DNA from: Myxococcales bacterium
Lineage (GTDB): Bacteria > Myxococcota > Polyangia > Polyangiales > Polyangiaceae
Direction: 5' to 3'
NCBI GenBank assembly: GCA_020430865.1
Contig: JAGQIY010001472.1
Span: 1-5,196, forward strand
Length of the DNA: 5,196 nucleotides
A model generated the notes under the pieces. The model saw only the letters and a list, made by a program, of their open reading frames with translations. It searched no databases and was not told where the DNA came from. Shown here piece by piece: positions 1 to 4,144 of the stretch; positions within the stretch are counted from its first letter, which is position 1; the number at the start of each line of letters is the position of its first letter. The translations under genes and the position numbers were made by a program.

Positions 1-1
1 G

Positions 2-364
2 GTCGACCTCACGGGTCAAGTCGCGGCTGACACGCTGGCAGGTCGCTTCTTCAGCGGCATCGGCGGTCAAGTCGACTTCATTCGCGGCGCGGCTCGCAGC
101 CGCGGCGGCAAGCCCATCATCGCACTGCCGGCAACGGCGAAGCAGGGCAGCGTTAGCCGCATCCAGACCATGCTGGAGCAGGGTGCTGGCATCGTGACCA
201 GCCGCGGAGACGTCAACTACGTGGCCACGGAGTTCGGGGTCGCGCAGCTCTGGGGCAAGACGATTCGGGAGCGCACCGAGGCCCTGATCGGCATCGCGCA
301 CCCCGACTTCCGCGCCGAACTGTGGAGCGGAGCCAGAGCACGCCGCTACGTCTTTGCGCAGTAG
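2..364 (+). CDS. Acetyl-CoA hydrolase / CoA-transferase family protein, C-terminal part (5' truncated by window edge)
   Basis: The reading frame is open from base 2 and ends at TAG 362-364, giving about 120 C-terminal residues. The text matches the C-terminal domain of the acetyl-CoA hydrolase/4-hydroxybutyrate CoA-transferase family: GGQVDFIRGA near the start, then KPIIALPATA, a TSRGDVNYVATEFG block, a W-GKT-RERT segment, and the family's IAHPDFR near the end. These enzymes move CoA between acyl-CoA and a carboxylate such as acetate, or hydrolyse acetyl-CoA, in the cytosol. The catalytic glutamate of the family normally lies upstream of this fragment, so substrate (acetate, butyrate, succinate or 4-hydroxybutyrate) cannot be decided. 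An ATG at 170 lies inside the domain and is not the start. The next gene on the same strand starts 78 bp later, so co-transcription is possible but unproven. Confidence 0.9.
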   Translation, partial: VDLTGQVAADTLAGRFFSGIGGQVDFIRGAARSRGGKPIIALPATAKQGSVSRIQTMLEQGAGIVTSRGDVNYVATEFGVAQLWGKTIRERTEALIGIAHPDFRAELWSGARARRYVFAQ

Positions 365-374
365 GTCCGTTGGT

Positions 375-391
375 CCCGGGACGGATCCGGG
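375..391 (+). terminator. Possible weak hairpin after the CoA-transferase
   Basis: CCC (375-377) and GGA (379-381) can pair with TCC (386-388) and GGG (389-391), with G378 bulged and loop CGGA. It lies 11 bp after the stop codon. No T-run follows, so this is at best a weak or Rho-assisted terminator, or a leader structure for the following USP gene. Confidence 0.25.
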
Positions 392-429
392 CTATTCAAG
401 AGGGCCCCGAGGGCGGTAGACCCAGGTAC

Positions 430-435
430 GGAGAG
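430..435 (+). promoter_or_regulatory. Ribosome binding site of first USP gene
   Basis: GGAGAG lies 7 nt before ATG 443. It supports this start. No convincing -35/-10 pair was found in 365-442. Confidence 0.7.
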
Positions 436-442
436 ACGACAG

Positions 443-916
443 ATGAACGTTCAAAAGATGCTGGTCGCGGTGGACTACTCGCCGTGCTCGAAGAACGCAG
501 TCGAGTACGCGCTGTTTCTGGCGTCGAAGTTCGGCGCTCGAGTGGATCTGATCCACGCCTGGGACCGCCCCTACTACGCGCGGGAACACGAGATCGTGCT
601 GGGCAAGGACTCGGGCAACCCGAAGACGCTGACTCAGGTCCTGGAGGAGACGGCTCTGGAGGAGATGAAGGCCTTCATGAACACCATCCAGGTGCCTGAT
701 GGCGTTCAGGTGCACCATCGGGTGTGCTCTGGTCACGTGGCCACCGTGGTGCTCGAGATCCTCGGCAAGGACGGCTACGATTTGCTGGTGACCGGCACCC
801 ATGGTCGCACTGGCTTCAAGCACATGCTCCTCGGAAGCATCGCGGAGCGTCTGGTTCGGCTCTCACCCGTGCCGGTGATCACCGTACCGCCAGCGGACGC
901 CGAGAAGCAGGCCTGA
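443..916 (+). CDS. Universal stress protein, UspA family, ATP-binding type
   Basis: A 157-residue single-domain USP, the usual family length. The N-terminus KMLVAVDYSPCSKNAVEYAL is the typical first strand and helix, with the conserved Asp11 of the nucleotide pocket. The C-terminal third has the full ATP-binding signature G-2x-G-9x-G-S: Gly118, Gly121, Gly131, Ser132, followed by the AERLVRLSPVPVITV ending seen across the family. USPs are cytosolic, usually dimeric, and accumulate under starvation, oxygen limitation or oxidative stress; members with this motif bind ATP. The start is fixed by GGAGAG 7 nt upstream and by the match of residue 1 to the family. The gene points towards a two-CBS gene on the other strand, with a shared hairpin between them. 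A second, clearly different USP lies about 0.8 kb further on. Client and exact role are unknown. Confidence 0.93.
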   Translation: MNVQKMLVAVDYSPCSKNAVEYALFLASKFGARVDLIHAWDRPYYAREHEIVLGKDSGNPKTLTQVLEETALEEMKAFMNTIQVPDGVQVHHRVCSGHVATVVLEILGKDGYDLLVTGTHGRTGFKHMLLGSIAERLVRLSPVPVITVPPADAEKQA

Positions 917-934
917 ACCGCGCCCAGAAAGGCG

Positions 935-966
935 ACGAGCCCAGCACCGTCAGGCGCTGGGCTCGT
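935..966. terminator. Likely bidirectional terminator hairpin between convergent USP and CBS genes
   Basis: A perfect 11-bp inverted repeat, ACGAGCCCAGC (935-945) and GCTGGGCTCGT (956-966), has a 10-nt loop. It sits 19 bp after the USP stop and 20 bp after the CBS stop on the other strand. The plus side is followed by GTCGTTCT, and the minus side by CGCCTTTCT, so the U-tract is poor on both sides. Its stem length and position between two gene ends still favour termination of both transcripts. Confidence 0.7.
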
Positions 967-985
967 GTCGTTCTGAAGCGATGAT

Positions 986-1432
986 TCAGCTCAGGTGCTT
1001 GGCAGCCTCACGCAACCCTTCTTCCAGGCCAGGCCCGGTCAAATGATCCGCGAGGATACGAAGAGCGTCTGTCGTGGTGAAGACGCCGACCAGCTTGCTG
1101 CCATCCATCACCACCGCAGCACCGTACTTGTTGTCGGCCATGGTGCGCGCCACTCCGGCCAGCGTGTCCCCGGGCGCGACGTGGAAGGGCTCCGCGGTCA
1201 TCGCCTCTTCGACCTTCACCTGCTCCGGATCGATGTCGGGCAACGTCTGCACGAGGTGGATGTCACGTTGACTCAGCAGCCCGACCAGCTTGCCGCCGTG
1301 CAGCACGGGTAGGTGGCGAACATTGAGCTTGCGCATCTGGTCCGCCGCCGCAGCCAGGGTCTGCTCCTGTCCAATGGAGTGCGGTTGCGCGGTCATGAAC
1401 TCGGAGATTGAGGCCTTCGCGTGGGCAGTCAT
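986..1432 (-). CDS. Two-CBS-domain protein (Bateman module), stand-alone
   Basis: A 148-residue protein made almost only of two CBS repeats. CBS1 spans about residues 7-60 (EFMTAQPHSI ... VRHLPVL ... GLLSQRD at 51-57). CBS2 spans about 75-130 (EAMTAEPFHV ... GVFTTTD at 116-122). Both end in the G-h-x-S/T-x-x-D pattern whose Ser/Thr and Asp contact the ribose of bound nucleotides in many CBS pairs, so both sites look able to bind adenine ligands. A short charged helix (LEEGLREAAKHL) closes the protein. Without a fused effector domain it probably acts as a nucleotide sensor on a partner protein. The ATG at 1430-1432 has only a weak AAGG 7 nt upstream. A second in-frame ATG (residue 13) would cut into the first strand. 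The gene converges on the first USP and diverges from the second. Confidence 0.92.
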   Translation of the reverse strand: MTAHAKASISEFMTAQPHSIGQEQTLAAAADQMRKLNVRHLPVLHGGKLVGLLSQRDIHLVQTLPDIDPEQVKVEEAMTAEPFHVAPGDTLAGVARTMADNKYGAAVVMDGSKLVGVFTTTDALRILADHLTGPGLEEGLREAAKHLS

Positions 1433-1444
1433 ACCGAAGCCTTA

Positions 1445-1460
1445 AGCGAGCACCGTGCCA
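1445..1460 (-). promoter_or_regulatory. Sigma-54-like -24/-12 promoter element before the CBS gene at 986-1432
   Basis: Read on the minus strand, 1460-1454 is TGGCACG, identical to the -24 consensus. After four bases comes TCGCT (1449-1445), against the -12 consensus TTGCW. GG and GC are separated by exactly 10 nt, as required. The predicted transcription start, about 1434, is only 2 nt before the ATG, so the mRNA would be leaderless and the weak AAGG would lie outside it. The sequence match is strong; the geometry is awkward. Confidence 0.45.
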
Positions 1461-1510
1461 GTCGTATGGGCTCGAAAAGCCCGACCCATGGGACCTCTCG
1501 CCGAGGCCGT

Positions 1511-1530
1511 TTGCGCAATTTTCGCGAGAA
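1511..1530. promoter_or_regulatory. Two abutting palindromes, possible activator/operator site
   Basis: TTGCGCAA (1511-1518) is a perfect 8-bp palindrome. It is followed directly by TTTTCGCGAGAA (1519-1530), a 12-bp palindrome with one mismatched pair around TCGCGA. Relative to the predicted sigma-54 start of the CBS gene (about 1434) they lie at about -77 to -96, a usual distance for enhancer-binding-protein sites. The binding protein is unknown. Confidence 0.35.
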
Positions 1531-1696
1531 GCCGCTGTCACGCGCACGCGTTGCGGCCTAGCTGGGTGTCGAAGCGTAGCTCATGGTTCAGGGTCGTTGC
1601 GCGCAGTGAAACGCGCTTGCCTCCGACGAGCCCGTTCGTGCGCGAGTCGTTGCGCAGGCATTGCGTGGCGTACTTGATGCAAGCAGCCTTGTCACC

Positions 1697-2146
1697 ATGA
1701 GCAACGAGCTGTTCCCCATCGTAGTCCCCATCGACTTCTCCGATGCCTCTTGGGTCGCGCTGGAGCGCGCGCTCAAGCTCGCCAACAACGCCAGCGCAGT
1801 CCACGTCGTCCACGTGCTGCGGCCGCTGTCGGCGATGGAGCCAGGCGTGGCCTGGGGCACGATCGACGATGGCACGCGGGAGAAGGCCGCCAAGGAGCGC
1901 CTCGACCGCGAGCTCAACGAGCGCGGACACGAGGGTGTCGAAGCCAAGGTGCTGTTCGGAGAGCCTGCGCGTCGCGTCGCAGACTACGCCGAGGAGCAAG
2001 GCGCGCCGATGGTCGTGGTCAGCGCCTTCGGCCACAGCGGCATCATGCGGGTGCTGCTCGGCTCCGTCACTGAACGCGTCGTGCGCCTGTCCAAGTGCGA
2101 CGTACTGGTGGTTCGACCCAAGCCTGGCACTGCCACGGCGCTGTGA
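1697..2146 (+). CDS. Universal stress protein, UspA family, with altered ATP motif
   Basis: A 149-residue USP. The start MSNELFPIVVPIDFSDASWV gives the family's first strand with Asp13 in the nucleotide pocket; a TTG 36 bp upstream would add residues with no family match, so ATG 1697 is preferred, although no good Shine-Dalgarno precedes it. The middle holds a charged helix (REKAAKERLDRELNERG) and VLFGEPARRVADYAEE, the usual spot for GxPxxxI. The signature near the C-terminus reads S-2x-G-9x-G-S: Ser109 replaces the first Gly, while Gly112, Gly122 and Ser123 are kept, then VTERVVRLSKCDVLVVRP. ATP binding may therefore be weakened or changed. The CBS gene follows after 11 bp, so the two are very likely co-transcribed and may work as a sensor pair. 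It is only distantly similar to the first USP, so this is not a recent duplication. Confidence 0.92.
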   Translation: MSNELFPIVVPIDFSDASWVALERALKLANNASAVHVVHVLRPLSAMEPGVAWGTIDDGTREKAAKERLDRELNERGHEGVEAKVLFGEPARRVADYAEEQGAPMVVVSAFGHSGIMRVLLGSVTERVVRLSKCDVLVVRPKPGTATAL

Positions 2147-2153
2147 GGGAGAG
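2147..2153 (+). promoter_or_regulatory. Ribosome binding site of second CBS gene
   Basis: GGGAGAG lies directly after the USP stop codon and 4 nt before ATG 2158. It decides this start over an in-frame GTG at 2095, which lies inside the USP gene. Confidence 0.75.
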
Positions 2154-2157
2154 AACG

Positions 2158-2580
2158 ATGGCTGAGCCCTTGACCGTCGCTGACGTGATGAGCCGGGATC
2201 CGGAGACCGTGGGCCCCAACGATCAGCTCCTCGAAGCCGAGCGCTTGATGAACGACCATCGCTTCCGCCACGTCCCCGTGGTGGACGACGACGAGCTGGT
2301 GGTGGGGGTGCTGTCGCAGCGAGACCTGTTCCACAGCGCGCTCTTGAAGTGCGTTGGCTACGGGGAGCACGGCGTGACCAAGCTGCTCGACATGTTCTTG
2401 GTCAAAGAGGCCATGAAGACGGACGTCGTGAGCGTCACCCCCGACGCCCCGCTGAGCAGCGCAGCCGAGCTGATGCTGGAGCGCAAGCTAGGCTGCCTGC
2501 CGGTACTCGACGGCGACCGCCTCGTTGGCATCCTCACGGAATCAGACTTCGTGAAGCTCGCGTCGAATCGCAACGACTAG
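2158..2580 (+). CDS. Two-CBS-domain protein (Bateman module), operon partner of USP
   Basis: A 140-residue protein with two CBS repeats and nothing else. CBS1 is about residues 5-62 (VADVMSRDPETV ... FRHVPVV ... GVLSQRD 50-56); CBS2 is about 80-136 (VKEAMKTDVVSV ... LGCLPVL ... GILTESD 124-130). Both keep the Ser/Thr-x-x-Asp nucleotide-contact motif. The 20-residue linker with GYGEHGVTKLLDMF is longer than in the CBS protein at 986-1432, but RH-PV and the G-LSQRD block are shared, so the two are paralogues of an old split. This class is often compared with AcuB-like or inosine-monophosphate-dehydrogenase-type CBS pairs and is expected to bind AMP, ADP, ATP or a related ligand. The tight 11-bp gap to the USP suggests the two proteins act in the same response. 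Target unknown. Confidence 0.93.
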   Translation: MAEPLTVADVMSRDPETVGPNDQLLEAERLMNDHRFRHVPVVDDDELVVGVLSQRDLFHSALLKCVGYGEHGVTKLLDMFLVKEAMKTDVVSVTPDAPLSSAAELMLERKLGCLPVLDGDRLVGILTESDFVKLASNRND

Positions 2581-2601
2581 CAGGGTGTTGAGAAACACCT
2601 G
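2581..2601. terminator. Hairpin with GAGA tetraloop after the USP-CBS operon
   Basis: CA (2581-2582) and GGTGTT (2584-2589) pair with AACACC (2594-2599) and TG (2600-2601), with G2583 bulged and loop GAGA (GNRA type). It starts immediately after the TAG stop. There is no T-run, so it may be a weak terminator or an mRNA 3'-end stabiliser between convergent genes. The rest of the gap up to 2673 shows nothing else clear. Confidence 0.4.
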
Positions 2602-2673
2602 CCAATCAGCGACAACCGTGCCCGCGCACGAGCCAGATCTCGCCCCCGTCTCCGCGCGGATGCGAACTCTGGG

Positions 2674-3402
2674 TCAGCGCTTGGGGGCTCTCCACGCGTT
2701 GAGCCGACGCTGCAGACTGTCCAGCGCGCGCTGACGCTCCTCGGACTCGGCGACACCCACGGCCTGGAACCGCAGCTGCTGATGATGGGTATCGAGCAAC
2801 CGCGCCAGCCGGCGATCCGTCTGGGGTATGCTCATCAGCTCATACAGCCTCGAGCGCACGTTGTTCACCGCTTCGGCCCAGAGCACGGTCTCTTCCTGGC
2901 CCACCCCGCCGACCGACAGCGTGAACACCCCAGGCGCGCTCGGCGCCGACTCGATCGACTTCTCGTCCAGCGTCAGCGCGTCTCCGAACGACAGCCCCGT
3001 CTCCCAGTCGAGGTGCGGGAACGCCGTCGGATGTGCCGGAGGCATCCCGACCAGGGCGCGCATCACGTCCCAGGCCCCCACCATCCCGATCGCGTGGCCG
3101 TCGTCGTCACACACGACCAGACGGTGGACTCTGGCCTCGGCCATCTGCCGTGCGGCATCGCTGATCCCCAGCGTCGGTTTCACACTGAGCACGGGCGTCG
3201 TCATGCACTCGGCGACTGTCGCCGCGCTCTTGGCGACCAAGTCGGGAAAAGACACGACCCCCACCGGACGACCTTCGGGATCCACGACCGGCGCGCCAGA
3301 GATCCGCAGCGCGGTGAAATAGGTCAGCGCCTCGGCGGTTTGGTCCTCCGGATGCAAGCTGAACAGCTCGGCGTTCATGATCTCCGAAACAGTCTTGGAC
3401 AT
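2674..3402 (-). CDS. CBS-CBS protein with C-terminal degenerate GIY-YIG-like domain
   Basis: A 242-residue protein. CBS1 is about residues 3-57 (VSEIMNAELFSL ... GVVSFPD 48-54). CBS2 is about 62-116 (VAECMTTPVLSV ... VHRLVV ... GMVGAWD 106-112, where Gly109 replaces the usual Ser/Thr). A linker (about 120-150) leads into LTLDEKSIESAPSAPGVF, then TVLWAEAVNNVRSRLYELM (172-190), LRFQAVGVAESEE (210-222) and RALDSLQRRLN (225-235). This order resembles the GIY-YIG domain of UvrC-like proteins (PGVY ... VLYVGKAKNLRSRL ... E near the end), but the GIY Tyr is Phe160, the YIG Tyr and Gly are Trp175 and Glu177, and no clear catalytic Glu remains. It therefore looks like a fold relic used for binding rather than cutting DNA. 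The CBS part is certain; the third domain is an inference from by-eye comparison. AGGAGG lies 5 nt before the ATG. No signal peptide or membrane segment. Confidence 0.88.
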   Translation of the reverse strand: MSKTVSEIMNAELFSLHPEDQTAEALTYFTALRISGAPVVDPEGRPVGVVSFPDLVAKSAATVAECMTTPVLSVKPTLGISDAARQMAEARVHRLVVCDDDGHAIGMVGAWDVMRALVGMPPAHPTAFPHLDWETGLSFGDALTLDEKSIESAPSAPGVFTLSVGGVGQEETVLWAEAVNNVRSRLYELMSIPQTDRRLARLLDTHHQQLRFQAVGVAESEERQRALDSLQRRLNAWRAPKR

Positions 3403-3407
3403 CGTCT

Positions 3408-3413
3408 CCTCCT
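3408..3413 (-). promoter_or_regulatory. Strong ribosome binding site of the CBS/GIY-YIG-like gene
   Basis: On the minus strand AGGAGG, a full Shine-Dalgarno, ends 5 nt before the ATG at 3402-3400. It is the best site in the window together with that of the kinase gene at 3623-4144, and it fixes the start. Confidence 0.85.
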
Positions 3414-3425
3414 CGCCCCCTCACC

Positions 3426-3441
3426 TGCAAACCACGGTCCA
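3426..3441 (-). promoter_or_regulatory. Sigma-54-like -24/-12 promoter of the CBS/GIY-YIG-like gene
   Basis: On the minus strand 3441-3435 reads TGGACCG (consensus TGGCACG, two mismatches) and 3430-3426 reads TTGCA, a perfect -12 element. GG and GC are exactly 10 nt apart. The predicted start near 3415 gives a 12-13 nt leader that contains the AGGAGG at 3413-3408, which is ideal geometry. A matching enhancer-binding activator would be needed and is not in the window. Confidence 0.5.
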
Positions 3442-3535
3442 GAATGCGCCGCTTTTGCGCTGGGCCGCGCGCCTGCCGCAGGCCCCCTACGTTTCCGCCT
3501 AGATTTACCGTCAGCCAGGCCGGTGACACGGAGAG

Positions 3536-3554
3536 GCGTTCTGCGAACGCGCAG
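3536..3554. repeat. Overlapping inverted repeats upstream of the CBS/GIY-YIG-like gene
   Basis: GCGTT (3536-3540) and AACGC (3546-3550) form one inverted repeat; CTGCG (3541-3545) and CGCAG (3550-3554) form a second that overlaps it. They lie roughly 120-140 bp upstream of the predicted sigma-54 start, within the usual enhancer range. They could also be part of the 3' region of the minus-strand kinase operon. Short stems; low certainty. Confidence 0.25.
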
Positions 3555-3577
3555 CCTGGTCGTGTGAGCGCCAACCA

Positions 3578-3592
3578 CCGCAGCGTTTGCGG
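3578..3592 (-). terminator. Possible small hairpin downstream of the kinase operon
   Basis: CCGCA (3578-3582) and TGCGG (3588-3592) make a 5-bp stem with a 5-nt loop, extendable by AAC/GTT across a 2-nt bulge. It lies about 30 bp after the stop codon of the minus-strand kinase gene. No T-run follows, so termination is uncertain. The 220-bp gap 3403-3622 otherwise holds the regulatory elements of the CBS gene and a palindrome GCCTGCCGCAGGC (3471-3483). Confidence 0.25.
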
Positions 3593-3622
3593 GTTCGGGG
3601 GTGAGGCGAGTCAGGTGCCGCC

Positions 3623-4144
3623 TCAGTCCTCCCCAAGCAACCGCAGCACCCGGCACACCAGCTCCTGCTGCGCCGCGCCATCCTTGCCCCCGCTGGCCAC
3701 GACGTCCGGGTTCTGAGGACGGTCGAAGTGCTTGCCGACCCCGGGCAGGTTGTCCACCTCGCCTCGCTTGCTCCTGGCGTAGAGCCCTTTGGAGTCCCGC
3801 GCTTCACACACCTCGAGCGGCGCGTCCACGAACACCTCGAGGAAACGCGGCGCCAGCTCCCGGGCCTCGTCGCGAAACTCGCGCTTGTGAGCCGTCGCTG
3901 GCACCAGGACGACGAAACCCTGCTCGGCGATCAACGCCGCCAGCCCGGACAAGGTGGAGTAGAAGTCGCTCCGCGCGCGATCGTCGTACCCGGGCGCTGG
4001 CTTCAGGCGCCCACGCACCGCGTCCCCATCGAGGATCAGCGTGGGCCCGCAGTGAGCGCTGAGCAGGCGCTTCGCCTCACGCGCGAAGGTCGACTTCCCT
4101 GCGCTCGGCCGTCCGATGATCCAGATCACGCTGCCCGAGTTCAC
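3623..4144 (-). CDS. Adenylylsulfate-kinase-like P-loop kinase, divergent
   Basis: A 173-residue protein, somewhat shorter than typical APS kinases (about 200). Walker A is GRPSAGKST (11-19; usually GLSGAGKST). The DGDxxR motif is LDGDAVR (38-44). FVDAPLEVCEARDSKGLYARS (105-125) followed by KRGEVDNLPGV is the family's lid region with KGLY (119-122), and RPQNPDVV corresponds to its EAPENPEI. APS kinases use ATP to phosphorylate adenylylsulfate to PAPS in the cytosol. Here, by comparison with E. coli CysC, the Asn of DGDNVR is Ala42, the Asn of RxxNIRR is Phe61, and the following arginines are lost, all in the APS-binding side. Substrate may therefore differ. The start is GTG (4144-4142), with GGAGG 4 nt upstream, and it overlaps the stop of the preceding phosphotransferase-like gene by 4 bp (GTGA), which indicates translational coupling. 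No cysD, cysN or cysH is visible nearby. Confidence 0.85.
   Translation of the reverse strand: MNSGSVIWIIGRPSAGKSTFAREAKRLLSAHCGPTLILDGDAVRGRLKPAPGYDDRARSDFYSTLSGLAALIAEQGFVVLVPATAHKREFRDEARELAPRFLEVFVDAPLEVCEARDSKGLYARSKRGEVDNLPGVGKHFDRPQNPDVVASGGKDGAAQQELVCRVLRLLGED

Larger units (their letters stand above)
1433..1696. other. Divergent intergenic region, 264 bp
   Basis: No convincing gene lies here. The region separates the minus-strand CBS gene from the plus-strand USP-CBS operon and should hold both promoters. Seen in it: a sigma-54-like element (1445-1460), a small hairpin GGGCT/AGCCC (1468-1472 and 1478-1482), the octamer palindrome CCCATGGG (1485-1492), two abutting palindromes (1511-1530), and five copies of TTGCG on the plus strand (1511, 1551, 1597, 1650, 1661), two of them inside a 10-bp direct repeat GTCGTTGCGC (1593-1602 and 1646-1655). 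Open frames crossing it show no family match and overlap real genes. Confidence 0.7.

Noticed and set aside
370..398. TTGGTC and TATTCA with 17-bp spacing as a sigma-70 promoter for the first USP
   Set aside because: Only three of six bases match in each box; not distinguishable from chance.
392..823. Minus-strand frame of 143 codons
   Set aside because: Antisense shadow of the first USP, which has clear family motifs.
1661..1696. TTG start extending the second USP by 12 residues
   Set aside because: The added residues match nothing in the family; ATG 1697 gives the normal USP N-terminus.
1538..2035. Minus-strand open frame of 165 codons across the divergent gap
   Set aside because: It overlaps most of the second USP on the opposite strand, shows no recognisable domain and has no ribosome site.
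2095..2157. GTG start extending the second CBS gene by 21 residues
   Set aside because: It would lie inside the USP gene, and GGGAGAG correctly precedes ATG 2158.
2782..3567. Long plus-strand open frame of 261 codons
   Set aside because: It is antisense to the CBS/GIY-YIG-like gene, with low-complexity Arg/His/Pro-rich text and no family motif; the high GC content produces such frames.
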